Positions 14,441-23,237 are shown, counted from the first letter of the stretch. The stretch: 58,222 bases of DNA from Streptococcus sp. 263_SSPC (GCF_001071995.1 NZ_JVNU01000055.1:1-58222), one strand, 5' to 3'. The notes: generated by a model from the sequence alone, not told the origin. Numbers and translations are program-made.

Positions 14441-15544
14441 ATGAAACTAAACCCTACTTTTTTACAATTGGAAACTGAAATGAAAGAAAAACAAAATCCG
14501 ATTGTTTTTATCCAAAATCCAGAGACCATTCGTCTTTTGACAAAATTTTCAACGGAGCCACATGAACGAATCGTGGCACTTGTATATACACCAGGAGCGA
14601 CTCCGCTACTCTTCGTCCCAGCATTGGAAAATCAAGTGGCGCAAAAGGCTGAACCTGACTTTATCGTGAAGAGTTACCAAGACCATGAAGATGGCTGGAA
14701 ACTCTTATCAGATGCGATTAAGGAGAACTTCCCTACACAAACGAATTTTGCTGTGGAAAAAGTGGACTTCTCACTCTTTGCTGCTGAGCAATTAAAAAAA
14801 CACTTCCCTGACATTCGATTCACAGTGGACTTAACGCCAGTGGTTCAACAACTGCGTCTTGTGAAAGATTCTGAAGCCATTGATAAACTTGTCTACTCAG
14901 GAACCTTTGCCGATAAAGCGATTGAAATCGGAAAGAATGCCTTGAAGGTTGGCATTAGCGAACGCGAAGTCGTTGCCATTATCGAATTCGAAATGAAAAA
15001 ACTTGGTGTCTCTCAAATGAGTTTTGACACAATGGTGCTCTTTGGCGACCACGCCGCAGATCCTCACGGGGAACCTGGAGACCGTACCCTCAAAGAAAAT
15101 GAATGGGTCCTCTTTGACCTAGGAACGATGGTTGATGGTTACGCAAGTGACATTACTCGTACGGTCTTCTTCGGAAATGACAGCGCGAAAGATCCACGCC
15201 ATCAAGAAATCTACGATATCGTACAAAAAGCGCACGATACAGCTATTGCAGCAGTGAAACCTGGCATGAAAGCAAGCGAAATTGATAAGATTGCTCGCGA
15301 TATTATCACAGAAGCTGGATACGGTGAATACTTCATCCACCGCCTTGGACACGGAATCGGACAAAGCGTTCATGAATTTCCTTCAATTATGGAAGGAAAT
15401 GATATGGAACTCGTTGAAGGCATGTGCTTCTCTGTAGAACCTGGTGTGTATATTTCAGGAGACTACGGCGTACGTATCGAAGACTGCCTAGCCGTTACAA
15501 AAGACGGCGCAAAACTCTTCACAGCCGTTAAATACGACTTCTAA
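14441..15544 (+). CDS. pepQ: Xaa-Pro dipeptidase PepQ (M24 family)
   Basis: 367 aa, CAAGGAG upstream. Creatinase-like N-terminal domain and a pita-bread C-terminal domain. Metal ligands visible as Asp in VLFDLGTMVDGYASDITRTV (two Asp), His in RLGHGIGQSVHEF, Glu in SVEPGVYI and Glu in VRIEDCLAV. It cleaves Xaa-Pro dipeptides in the cytoplasm. The pairing with divergent ccpA is conserved in lactic acid bacteria and supports the PepQ name over PepP. Confidence 0.93.
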   Translation: MKLNPTFLQLETEMKEKQNPIVFIQNPETIRLLTKFSTEPHERIVALVYTPGATPLLFVPALENQVAQKAEPDFIVKSYQDHEDGWKLLSDAIKENFPTQTNFAVEKVDFSLFAAEQLKKHFPDIRFTVDLTPVVQQLRLVKDSEAIDKLVYSGTFADKAIEIGKNALKVGISEREVVAIIEFEMKKLGVSQMSFDTMVLFGDHAADPHGEPGDRTLKENEWVLFDLGTMVDGYASDITRTVFFGNDSAKDPRHQEIYDIVQKAHDTAIAAVKPGMKASEIDKIARDIITEAGYGEYFIHRLGHGIGQSVHEFPSIMEGNDMELVEGMCFSVEPGVYISGDYGVRIEDCLAVTKDGAKLFTAVKYDF

Positions 15545-15554
15545 TCCAAAAGAA

Positions 15555-15580
15555 AAAGCCTGGGGAATTCCCCAGGCTTT
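15555..15580. terminator. Bidirectional terminator between pepQ and ytxH
   Basis: AAAGCCTGGGGAATTCCCCAGGCTTT minus its flanks is a perfect palindrome with an A tract on the left and a T tract on the right, so it can end both convergent units. Confidence 0.88.
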
Positions 15581-15598
15581 CATTGTTTAACATTCAGA

Positions 15599-16051
15599 TT
15601 AAGCTTCTTCTTTAACTTCTTCAGCTTTTTCTTTAACGTCTTCAGCTAATTCAGCAACCACTTCTGCTGATTCTTCTTTGTTTTTAGCAAAGTTTCCTTT
15701 TACTTTTTCAACTGTTTCGTTGAATTGACCTTTTAAGTTTTCAGTTTGAACTGCAACTTGGTCTTTTAAGTTAGCTGCTTGTTTAGAAACTTGTTCTTTT
15801 AAGTGTCCAGCTTGTTCTTGTAAGTTTACACGAATATCTTGTGTTGAAGTTTTAGCTACTTCAGCGAATTCAACACCTTTTGCACGTGCGATTTCACCGT
15901 ATTCTGATAATTGTTCTTTGTAGCGATCTGCTTCTCTTGCTAAGTCTTCACGTAATTCTTTACCTGATTTTGGTGCAAATAATAAAGCTGTTACTGCTGC
16001 TGCAGATGCTCCGATAAATGCTCCTAATAAAAATCCGCCTGATTTACTCAT
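15599..16051 (-). CDS. YtxH-domain membrane-anchored protein
   Basis: 150 aa from ATG 16051 (GGAG 8 nt upstream). N-terminal glycine-rich span FLLGAFIGASAAAVTALLFA followed by the diagnostic APKSGKELREDLA, then a long charged coiled coil with repeated LKEQV/LKDQV/LKGQF units and a Glu/Lys tail. YtxH proteins are stress-associated envelope proteins of unknown mechanism. Follows the DUF948 gene as ytxG-ytxH does near ccpA in Bacillus. Confidence 0.88.
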   Translation of the reverse strand: MSKSGGFLLGAFIGASAAAVTALLFAPKSGKELREDLAREADRYKEQLSEYGEIARAKGVEFAEVAKTSTQDIRVNLQEQAGHLKEQVSKQAANLKDQVAVQTENLKGQFNETVEKVKGNFAKNKEESAEVVAELAEDVKEKAEEVKEEA

Positions 16052-16069
16052 GTTCAACACTCCGTTTCG

Positions 16070-16474
16070 TTATTTTACTTTTTTCTTCTTTGAAAGAATC
16101 GTTCTTCCAAAATTAAATGCCGCAACTGCACGGCTTGTTTTTGAAAGCTTCACTGCTTTTGTTGCTAGATTACGAGATGATGTATTTACATCAGAAATCG
16201 TCACACCTAAATCGCCTGCCGCTATAAACAACGGATTTGTCACTCTAAGTTTGCCGTTCACGTCATCTACAAGTACATTTGCTTTATTTAATAATCCTTC
16301 AACTTCAATTGAAAGACTATCCACATCTTTTGTAATGACTTCTAATGAATGATTCACGTTATCAACGGTTTTATTTAATCTTGATAAAATCGGTGATACT
16401 TTGACAATTACAAAAACCACTAATGCTAATAAAGCACATGCAGCAATTAATGCAGCAATCTCAACACCTGTCAT
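16070..16474 (-). CDS. DUF948 (YtxG-like) membrane protein
   Basis: 134 aa. One N-terminal span (IAALIAACALLALVVFVIVK) and then an amphipathic coiled coil typical of DUF948: LNKTVDNVNHSLEVITKDVD, LLNKANVLVDDVNGKL. C-terminal poly-Lys end (SKKKKVK). Probably works with the downstream YtxH protein, 18 nt away. Biochemical role unknown. Confidence 0.85.
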   Translation of the reverse strand: MTGVEIAALIAACALLALVVFVIVKVSPILSRLNKTVDNVNHSLEVITKDVDSLSIEVEGLLNKANVLVDDVNGKLRVTNPLFIAAGDLGVTISDVNTSSRNLATKAVKLSKTSRAVAAFNFGRTILSKKKKVK

Positions 16475-16621
16475 TGAGCCATTCCTCCAATCTTTAAGTA
16501 TGAGTTAATGATAACACTTTCTCATGAAAAATACCATCATATTATTTCTTAAATTGCCTATGCTTTCAATCATTTTTTACATATGTTACACTTATTTTAT
16601 TACTAATAAAGGGTGACAATT

Positions 16622-17491
16622 ATGCACAATGTCTTATGGATAGATTCCATCACAAATTTCTTTACGAATTACTGGAATTCCTTTGATTGGGAATCCATTT
16701 TATCAAATATTTTTACGAAGTTATTATCATTAATTTTATTATTCCTACTATTCTACTTTGGAAAGAAGTTTCTACATTTTCTATTTAAGAAAACCATTCT
16801 TTCCTCTGTAAAAGTCGTTCGTCAAAACGAAAACAGACAAAAGACAATCGTGAAGCTCTTAGAAAATATGCTCGATTATTTCCTATACTTCATCTTGATT
16901 TACTGGATTCTCTCGATTATCGGTGTTCCAATTTCTAGCTTACTTGCTGGAGCTGGAATCGCTGGGGTTGCCCTTGGTCTTGGTGCGCAAGGTTTCCTAT
17001 CAGATGTCATCAACGGTCTTTTCATCCTACTTGAACGCCAATTCGAAGTTGGAGATGCCGTTCTTATTAACAACATCTCTGGAACCATCGCGAGCGTGGG
17101 TGTCCGTACTACACAAGTTCGCGGTTATGACGGAACTCTTCATTACATTCCAAACCGCAATATCACTGTTGTAAGTAACCAATCTCGTGGAAATATGCGT
17201 GCTTTAATCGAATTACCTTTAAATAGCAACGTGGATTTAAAATCTGTATACTCAGTCATTGAAGAAATTAATAACCAATATACACGAACCGACGAAGCTC
17301 TAACCGCTCCGCCAAAAATCGTTGGACCACAAACCAAACCAAATGGTCAATTTGTATTCACCATCGCTCTAATGACAAAAAACGGCTTGCAACATGCTAC
17401 CTACCAGCGCTATTTAACACTTTATCAAGAAGCACTGCTAAAACAAGGCATCGACCTCTCATCACCAGTCATCCCATATTCAACCAACTAA
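16622..17491 (+). CDS. MscS-family mechanosensitive ion channel
   Basis: 289 aa from ATG 16622 after AAAGGGTGA (the GTG at 16613 lies inside the ribosome site). Three hydrophobic spans; the pore-lining TM3 is LLAGAGIAGVALGLGAQGFLSDVINGLFILLERQF with the Gly/Ala packing pattern of MscS, and the beta domain continues VGDAVLINNISGTIASVGVRTT. It releases solutes on hypo-osmotic shock. Short C-terminus compared with E. coli MscS is normal for YkuT/YggB types. Single gene, convergent with the CBS gene. Confidence 0.93.
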   Translation: MHNVLWIDSITNFFTNYWNSFDWESILSNIFTKLLSLILLFLLFYFGKKFLHFLFKKTILSSVKVVRQNENRQKTIVKLLENMLDYFLYFILIYWILSIIGVPISSLLAGAGIAGVALGLGAQGFLSDVINGLFILLERQFEVGDAVLINNISGTIASVGVRTTQVRGYDGTLHYIPNRNITVVSNQSRGNMRALIELPLNSNVDLKSVYSVIEEINNQYTRTDEALTAPPKIVGPQTKPNGQFVFTIALMTKNGLQHATYQRYLTLYQEALLKQGIDLSSPVIPYSTN

Positions 17492-17516
17492 AAAAGAAGG
17501 CCCACGCCTTCTTTTT
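17488..17516 (+). terminator. Terminator after mscS
   Basis: AAGAAGGC-CCAC-GCCTTCTTTTTT, overlapping the mscS stop codon region. Confidence 0.88.
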
Positions 17517-17612
17517 TGTTTCCTTATAATCCACTCCATAGGATGCACCACACCCTATTCCCTCTCCTCTCGTTCTTACGGAATGGTACATAAACTCCCT
17601 TATTATAGAAAA

Positions 17613-17798
17613 AGCTACAGCGATTCCGAGGAATTCTATAATAGCAATAATGGGAACTTGCATAAAATGCGAATTAAAGGGCGTAAGGAATTTATTCCAT
17701 ACGCCCTTTTTGAGGCTTTTAAAGCGAGAGACGAAAGACTCGAGCTGGTGCCCCATTATAGCTATTATCTAGAATTCCTAAAAAGGAATCGCTGTAGC
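17613..17798 (+). repeat. Long hairpin repeat, copy B
   Basis: Outer arms GCTACAGCGATTCC / GGAATCGCTGTAGC, then GGAATTCTA-TAATAGC / GCTATTA-TAGAATTCC, ATAATGGG / CCCCATTAT. Core: ATGCGAATTA, inner stem AAAGGGCGTA-AGGAATTTATTCC-TACGCCCTTT, then TTGAGGCTTT, a side hairpin from GCGAGAG to CTCGAGC and TGGTGCC. Fills the gap 17492-17808 between convergent mscS and the CBS gene. Confidence 0.85.
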
Positions 17799-17808
17799 GA
17801 TTATAGTT

Positions 17809-18285
17809 TTATTTACTATTTTCTTTTTCCACAAAATCATATTCGCGGGTGAGTTCATGTACCATGAAGTTGATGCGCTTTAAAAGCTCCTTCCTCGTCA
17901 CAATCCCCACAAACTCATCCTCATCATTCCCAATGCAAATAAAACTCTCATCCACAAGCTCATTTAACACATCTTCCACTTGCGTATCCTGATGAATAAT
18001 CGGAAACTCCGTACGCATCACGTCACGCACTTTGTATTTTCCTAATTGGTTCATATGAATTTGTTCCACACCAGTGATTTTATGTAAAATCATCGCCAGT
18101 GAAACAAGACCTACAATTTTATTTTCCTTATTCAATACAGGAATGAGTGAATAACGCACATTCGTCAACACAAGCATCGCGTGTTCCAATGTATGATCCT
18201 CTTGAAGAATGGCTACTTTTTCCGCATCGATAAAGAGTTTATCACGGTCTTCAAGTAACAACTCCTGGATTCGTTTATGAATCAA
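17809..18285 (-). CDS. cbpB: CBS-domain protein, c-di-AMP-binding CbpB/YkuL type
   Basis: 158 aa if started at TTG 18285, which follows GGGAGGG by 7 nt and gives MIHKRIQELLLEDRDKLFID, matching the MI...LLL start of this family; an ATG at 18303 overlaps the upstream gene more. Two CBS motifs: LEHAMLVLTNVRYSLIPVLN ... GLVSLAMIL and VRDVMRTEFPIIHQDTQVED ... FVGIVTRKELL. In Listeria and relatives CbpB senses c-di-AMP and acts on the stringent response enzyme; that role here is by family. Last gene of the racE-rdgB operon. Confidence 0.82.
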   Translation of the reverse strand: MIHKRIQELLLEDRDKLFIDAEKVAILQEDHTLEHAMLVLTNVRYSLIPVLNKENKIVGLVSLAMILHKITGVEQIHMNQLGKYKVRDVMRTEFPIIHQDTQVEDVLNELVDESFICIGNDEDEFVGIVTRKELLKRINFMVHELTREYDFVEKENSK

Positions 18286-18823
18286 GCGTATACCCTCCCT
18301 CATCAGACCACGTATAGTCTAAAACGAGGCCATCCAATACTTCGTGTTTCGTTGTGTAATATGTTAAACGTAATTTGTCTTTAGAAAGAATATCTAGCAC
18401 AGCATACGACGGTGTCCCCTCATAGCTACCACGAGGATAATTCGTTGACCCAGAGTTGATGCAAAGCACCCCGTTAACATTCTCCGCATTTAGTTTATGC
18501 GTATGGCCGTAAAATGCGACACGTGCCCCCATTTCTTTAGCAGCATTGGCTAAATACTCACGTCCTGTGTTCACATATTCGAAGTGACCATGCGCTACAA
18601 AGAAATTAATGCCCTCTAGCGTAAACACTTCAGAACGTGGATATTCTGGATCATAATCGCAGTTTCCTGTTACACGAATACAATGCGATAGGCGTTCGTC
18701 TTTATAAGGAAATTCTGAATCTCCTGTATGCACGAATGTCACATCACTTCCTGCATAGTGGTCGAAGATTCTCTTTAATGTTAATTCTTGTCCATGGTTA
18801 TCACTGACAACGACAATTTTCAT
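18275..18823 (-). CDS. YfcE/MJ0936-type metallophosphodiesterase
   Basis: 182 aa. Calcineurin-like phosphoesterase motifs in order: SDNHGQE, HTGDSE, VTGNCDYD (GNCD), VAHGHF and YGHTHKL, with SGSTNYPRG near the end. Two-metal phosphodiesterase with broad substrates in vitro. It starts 2 nt after the RacE-RdgB fusion gene and overlaps the CBS gene, so it is in a tightly coupled operon; the same neighbour order occurs in streptococci. Confidence 0.9.
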   Translation of the reverse strand: MKIVVVSDNHGQELTLKRIFDHYAGSDVTFVHTGDSEFPYKDERLSHCIRVTGNCDYDPEYPRSEVFTLEGINFFVAHGHFEYVNTGREYLANAAKEMGARVAFYGHTHKLNAENVNGVLCINSGSTNYPRGSYEGTPSYAVLDILSKDKLRLTYYTTKHEVLDGLVLDYTWSDEGGYTLDS

Positions 18824-18825
18824 AA

Positions 18826-20268
18826 TTATTCCTCCGTTTGATTTAACTCATGAGTCCATTTTTCCCACTGGCTAACAAGCAATTCGATGGCTTTCGCACG
18901 GTGGCTAATTTTATTTTTAATATCCATTCCTAGTTCTGCAAATGTCTTACCATACTCAGGAACAACAAATAATGGATCGTATCCAAATCCGCTATCTCCT
19001 GATGGAAGTGTCGCAATTTGACCTGGGCATTCTGCTTGAACCACAAGTGATTCACTATTTGGTGCAGCCAGCACTAAGCAACAAGTGAAGTGAGCCGAGC
19101 GCTCTTCTCCAACGAGTCCGCCAAGTTCTGATAAGAGCTTGGCGTTATTCGCAGCATCGCTCTTTGGTTCGCCGGCAAATCGTGCTGAATACACTCCTGG
19201 TTGACCGTCTAACGCGTCCACGCAGAGACCAGAGTCATCCGCTAATACGATTGTTTGAAGTTCGTTAGCAATCGTTTCAGCTTTCAAACGTGCATTTTCT
19301 TCGAAGGTTGTTCCTGTCTCTTCGACTTCTTCTAATTCTGGAAAATCTCGAAGGGTCTTTACAGAATATCCCTTTGGTTCGAAAATCTCCGCAAACTCTT
19401 TGGCTTTACCAACATTATTCGTCGCAATCACGATTTCTTTTTTCAATTCAACGGGTTTCACTTCTTCTTTAAGTGTCACTTTCTTCACCTTCAGACCTGT
19501 TCGATTCAACCAGTTTTCAGCAATTTCTTCAAAGAGGCTTGCTTCTCCAGTTGTATAAATTTCAAGCGTTGGTTCAGGATTCGATTCAGGCGTTTCGCTT
19601 AATTTGCAATAATCTAATAACGCGCTCACACTAGAGACTGTTTCTGCCCCTGAGTCAATCAATGTCACGTTTGCTCCGACCACTTTTTGAATCGTTTGAC
19701 GAAGCAATGGGTAATGCGTGCAGCCTAAAATGACTGTATCGACCTTGGTTCCTTCTAATGGACGTAAGGTTTCACGAACGACTTCTTCTGCTTCCTTCGT
19801 ATCTGATTGATTTCTTTCAACAATCAGTACAAATTTCGGACAAGCAATATCGAACACTTCAATATCTTTATTCTTGTCATGCATGGTCTTTGGATACACT
19901 TTACTAGCAATCGTCGCGTTTGTTCCAAGAACACCGATGCGGTCATTCTTCGTTTGCTTGATGGCTGCAAGGCTACCTGGCTGAATCACTCCAACGACTG
20001 GAATCGTTAATGTGTTTTGTAATTCTTCTAGAACCACTGCAGTCGCGGTATTACACGCAATCACAAGCATTTTAATATTTTTTTCTAGTAAAAATTGCAC
20101 CATTTCTAATGTGTATTGGCGGATTTCTTCAACTGGTCGTGTGCCGTATGGGCAACGTGCTGAATCGCCGAGGAAAATCATGGATTCGTTTGGTAATTGT
20201 TTGAGGGCTTCTTTGAGGACAGTAAGACCGCCAACGCCCGAATCGATAAACCCGATTGGTCTTTTCAT
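18826..20268 (-). CDS. Fused glutamate racemase / XTP-dITP diphosphatase
   Basis: 480 aa. Residues 1-265 are glutamate racemase (RacE/MurI): FIDSGVGGLTVLKE, Cys72 in ACNTATA and Cys183 in GCTHYPLL. Residues 278-470 are a RdgB/HAM1 pyrophosphatase: IVIATNNVGKAKEF, ETGTTFEENARLKA, LADDSGLCVDALDGQPGVYS, SGFGYDPLF and ISHRAKAI. All key residues of both are present. One half makes D-glutamate for peptidoglycan, the other removes ITP, dITP and XTP. They are joined by a short Lys/Glu/Val linker (about 266-277). Separate neighbouring genes in many relatives, one chain here. Confidence 0.93.
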   Translation of the reverse strand: MKRPIGFIDSGVGGLTVLKEALKQLPNESMIFLGDSARCPYGTRPVEEIRQYTLEMVQFLLEKNIKMLVIACNTATAVVLEELQNTLTIPVVGVIQPGSLAAIKQTKNDRIGVLGTNATIASKVYPKTMHDKNKDIEVFDIACPKFVLIVERNQSDTKEAEEVVRETLRPLEGTKVDTVILGCTHYPLLRQTIQKVVGANVTLIDSGAETVSSVSALLDYCKLSETPESNPEPTLEIYTTGEASLFEEIAENWLNRTGLKVKKVTLKEEVKPVELKKEIVIATNNVGKAKEFAEIFEPKGYSVKTLRDFPELEEVEETGTTFEENARLKAETIANELQTIVLADDSGLCVDALDGQPGVYSARFAGEPKSDAANNAKLLSELGGLVGEERSAHFTCCLVLAAPNSESLVVQAECPGQIATLPSGDSGFGYDPLFVVPEYGKTFAELGMDIKNKISHRAKAIELLVSQWEKWTHELNQTEE

Positions 20269-20349
20269 GGTTTCTCAACCTTTCTTTCTTTAGTCTTCTA
20301 TAGTATACCATAGTTCGCGTAACGCTGATTCAAAAGTGGTTTGGTTTAT

Positions 20350-20638
20350 GAAAAAGTTAATCAACGGGACTCCACCTTCGGTATTTGAATGAAAAGGCTT
20401 TGGAGGGTCTACACTGCGTGCCTTTATCGGATATCTTCATAGTGTTTGTAATAGCTGTATCGGTTCGAGCCATGGTCTCTCACCTACTGAGCCTCAAAGC
20501 AGTAGTAAGGAATCAATTCCTAACTACTGCTAATTCGCATCAGTTACGCTCGCTATTACTCACACTATAGAATCCGATAGGCCCTCCGTTTGACTCCTCC
20601 AGCCTTTTCATTCAAACACTGGTGCTCATAACTTTTTA
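20350..20638 (-). repeat. Long hairpin repeat, copy C (inverted)
   Basis: Longest copy. Outer arms GAAAAAGTTA / TAACTTTTT, TTTGAATGAAAAGGCT / AGCCTTTTCATTCAAA, GGATATCTTCATAGTG / CACTATAGAATCC. Read on the minus strand the core is GATGCGAATTA, inner stem GCAGTAGTTAGGAATTGATT / CCTTACTACTGC, TTTGAGGCTCA, then GTGAGAG ... GGCTCGA and ACAGCTATTAC. Fills 20269-20725 between the racE start and the ABC permease terminator. Confidence 0.82.
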
Positions 20639-20688
20639 AATACGACCAGGTGACTAAAAAGAAAGGAGAGAAACCTCCGCCCTAAACA

Positions 20689-20720
20689 AAAAGAACTCCT
20701 GAGTACAGGAGTTCTAGGAT
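20689..20720 (-). terminator. Terminator after the GntR-ABC operon
   Basis: AGAACTCCTG-TACT-CAGGAGTTCTTTTTG on the minus strand, 6 nt after the permease stop. Confidence 0.88.
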
Positions 20721-20725
20721 AGATT

Positions 20726-21460
20726 TTATTCTGGAGCGATGCTTTGGTGTTTTCTTGTCACGAGAATTTGAAGCACCACTAGAATCACTAATGCGATAGA
20801 GATAGATTCTACTTTATGTGTTGTAATAAGGTTGATGAATTCTAGAAGAGCTTTTACAAATTCAGGCATTTGGCCATCACTAACTCGTCTAAAAGCACTT
20901 CCACCAATTAATGCAGAAAGCATGAACACTCCTGATAATACGAAAATGCCTGTCTTTTGATTAACTTTATTAAGAACAATCCCAATAACATTTGCGATTA
21001 GGTGAATCAGAACAACCTTCACGAAAAAGACTGCGATGCTAATCACGATATTTTCTGGGTCAAATAGGTCCCCTAAAATCGATTGAATGGTTACTGTGCC
21101 AAGTGAAACTCCATTTCTTAATGGAATTAATAAAGCGTAAATGAGTGTGATGATTCCTGAATCGACAAGCGTTTGAATGAATAAGCTTTCGATTTGTTCT
21201 TTTCTTGTTAATCCTAATTGACTTTCCAGGCGGAATTGTTCAACGATATATCCAATCCCGATGAGTAATAGGATAATTGCAACTTCATTATCGAAGTAAA
21301 TTGGGAAATAAGTACCGAATGTGCTAAGGTCCCCATTTGCAAAAATCTTCATTAAGAAACTTGTAATAATCCACCAAGCTCCTAAGAACATTAAAATTGT
21401 TTTCCATCTTCTAGCTAATCCCATGCTGACAACTGATAATAAACGGTTCATCTTATTCAT
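20726..21460 (-). CDS. ABC transporter permease subunit (GntR-linked)
   Basis: 244 aa with six predicted spans and a short basic N-terminus. No conserved transporter motif beyond composition; size and context match permeases of YtrA-type GntR-ABC operons. Starts 8 nt inside the ATPase gene, so expression is coupled. Substrate unknown; related systems respond to cell-envelope stress or antibiotics. Confidence 0.75.
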   Translation of the reverse strand: MNKMNRLLSVVSMGLARRWKTILMFLGAWWIITSFLMKIFANGDLSTFGTYFPIYFDNEVAIILLLIGIGYIVEQFRLESQLGLTRKEQIESLFIQTLVDSGIITLIYALLIPLRNGVSLGTVTIQSILGDLFDPENIVISIAVFFVKVVLIHLIANVIGIVLNKVNQKTGIFVLSGVFMLSALIGGSAFRRVSDGQMPEFVKALLEFINLITTHKVESISIALVILVVLQILVTRKHQSIAPE

Positions 21461-22304
21461 TCTCCTTTCGAGTGATTGAGATAAAGTAATCTTGTAATGT
21501 TAATGGAGAAAACTCTAATCCAGGTTGTGCTTCTCCAATAGCACCAATCACCACGCTTCTTGTAAAGTTTCCGATTTGTTCTGTTTCAAGTACTTTCTTA
21601 TCGGCAACATATTCTTGTACTAATGGGGATGCCCCACTAACGACGTATCCTTTACGAAGAACATCTTCGACCAACACTTCTTCTGTGACCAATCCGTCTT
21701 TAATAACAATCACTTTTTCTAAAATTGAAGCCACTTCTTCGATTAAATGCGTTGCGATGACAAATGTACGAGGACGACGGGCATACGCTTCAAGCAATTT
21801 CTTATTGAAAATATGGCGGTGGTTCGCATCAAGCCCAAGCACTGGTTCATCTAAGAAGATGTATTCGCTAGGGTTTGCCAGCGCCAAGATAATCTTCATG
21901 ATACTTTTATATCCTGTTGAGGCTTTTGAGTATTTTTGTTTTACGTTCACATCGAACACTTTGATAAGGTCTTGGGCAAATTCCATATCAAATTCTGGAT
22001 AAGTCACTTTATAGATAGCAAGGAGATCTTTAAATTTAGATTCTTGCGGGAACCAGTTATCAGAACTTGATAAGTACACTTCATGCATCGCGTTTGCTGT
22101 CTTATGAAGTTCCACCCCGTCAAGAGTGATATCTCCGCTTGTCTTTTCAATGCGGCGTGCAATCATATTGAGCACTGTACTCTTTCCGGCACCATTTCGT
22201 CCGAGCAACCCGATAATACTTTCAGGTTCAATCGTGAATGTCGCTCCTTTTACCGCTTCTTTTTTTAAAAACTTCTTCTTTAAATCTTTGACTTCGATAC
22301 TCAT
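21453..22304 (-). CDS. ABC transporter ATP-binding protein (GntR-linked)
   Basis: 283 aa. Walker A GLLGRNGAGKSTVLN, Walker B EYIFLDEPVLGLD and switch His in VIATHLIEEVAS are clear. The signature is non-canonical (KASTGYKSIMKIILALA in place of LSGGQ), common in the YtrB/bacteriocin-type exporters. C-terminal 60 residues are a family-specific extension. Start overlaps the gntR stop by one base (TAATG). Confidence 0.88.
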   Translation of the reverse strand: MSIEVKDLKKKFLKKEAVKGATFTIEPESIIGLLGRNGAGKSTVLNMIARRIEKTSGDITLDGVELHKTANAMHEVYLSSSDNWFPQESKFKDLLAIYKVTYPEFDMEFAQDLIKVFDVNVKQKYSKASTGYKSIMKIILALANPSEYIFLDEPVLGLDANHRHIFNKKLLEAYARRPRTFVIATHLIEEVASILEKVIVIKDGLVTEEVLVEDVLRKGYVVSGASPLVQEYVADKKVLETEQIGNFTRSVVIGAIGEAQPGLEFSPLTLQDYFISITRKENE

Positions 22305-22669
22305 TATTGGAAACCTCCTTCGATGATTTTTACTAATTCGTCTTTCGTAATACCGAGCGCTTGTGCTTCTTTTAAGAAGTTTGGCACCATTTGATTGGCA
22401 AATTCATTTTGCTTCTTGCTTAAGATAATTTTTCTGGCCCCTTCTGCTACAAACGTTCCAAGACCTCTTCGTTTTTCCAGTATTTGTTCGCTCACGAGTA
22501 AGTTCATTCCTTTCAATACCGTTGCTGGATTGATTTGATATCCTGTGGAAATCTCAGTTGTCGACGGTACTTGATCTCCTTCTTTGTAGACTTCATGGAA
22601 GATTTCTTCTTCCAGTTGATTCGCTACTTGTTGAAATAACGGGATATCACTTTGAAAATCAAATTTCAT
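22304..22669 (-). CDS. GntR-family regulator (YtrA type)
   Basis: 121 aa. GntR winged helix only: DIPLFQQVANQLEEEIFHEV, GDQVPSTTEISTGYQINPAT, LEKRRGLGTFV; the short helical tail is typical of the YtrA subfamily with no ligand domain. First gene of a three-gene operon with an ABC ATPase and permease. A perfect inverted repeat overlapping the -10 of the promoter (22708-22729) is the expected operator. Confidence 0.9.
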   Translation of the reverse strand: MKFDFQSDIPLFQQVANQLEEEIFHEVYKEGDQVPSTTEISTGYQINPATVLKGMNLLVSEQILEKRRGLGTFVAEGARKIILSKKQNEFANQMVPNFLKEAQALGITKDELVKIIEGGFQ

Positions 22670-22707
22670 AACGCACCTCCTTGTTCATGATCACTTTGTG
22701 TTAATCG

Positions 22708-22756
22708 GTTAGTTGCTTGTGTAACTAACTATAAGACTAAAACAAAAATTTGTCAA
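22708..22756 (-). promoter_or_regulatory. Promoter and operator of the GntR-ABC operon
   Basis: TTGACA (22751-22756), 17 bp, TATAGT (22728-22733) on the minus strand. GTTAGTT-8 bp-AACTAAC (22708-22729) touches the -10 and extends downstream, fit for repression by the encoded GntR protein. Confidence 0.8.
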
Positions 22757-22788
22757 CACCTTTTCGAAAAAATTTTTAAACAAAATAA

Positions 22789-22834
22789 AAAAACGCCTGA
22801 CATACCAAGGAAAAACCTTGATATATCAAGCGTT
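22789..22834 (-). terminator. Terminator after trxA
   Basis: AACGCTTGATATATCAAGG and CCTTGGTATGTCAGGCGTT pair (with a few mismatches) around TTTTT, followed by TTTTT on the minus strand. Confidence 0.82.
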
Positions 22835-22849
22835 CGGAGACTTTAGATT

Positions 22850-23161
22850 TTATAAATATTTTTCTAAAATTTCTTCTAATTGTTCTTTAGCATGGTAGCC
22901 AACTACTTTATCAACGACTTCGCCATCTTTTTTGATAAGCAATGTTGGGATACTCATAATGCCAAATGCACGAGCTGTTTCTGGGTTTTCGTCAACGTCA
23001 ACTTTTGTAAAAGTCACTTTATCTCCCATTTCTTCGTCTAATTGGTCAATAACTGGACCTTGCATACGACATGGACCACACCAAGTTGCCCAGAAGTCTA
23101 CTAAGACTACTCCATTTTTAGTTTCTTCTACAAAGTTTTTATCTGTTAATGATTTTACCAT
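22850..23161 (-). CDS. trxA: Thioredoxin
   Basis: 103 aa from ATG 23161, 8 nt after AGGAAAGGA. Active site [11 protein letters not shown], the cis-Pro segment MSIPTLLI and the C-terminal [14 protein letters not shown] are standard. Reduces cytoplasmic disulfides. Located after mutS2, a common order in Lactobacillales. Confidence 0.96.
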   Translation of the reverse strand: MVKSLTDKNFVEETKNGVVLVDFWATWCGPCRMQGPVIDQLDEEMGDKVTFTKVDVDENPETARAFGIMSIPTLLIKKDGEVVDKVVGYHAKEQLEEILEKYL

Positions 23162-23237
23162 TCGAATCATCCTTTCCTTTTTCTACAAACCTAGTATAGC
23201 AAGCCCCCCACTTGCGACCAACTATTCTGCTCACGGT

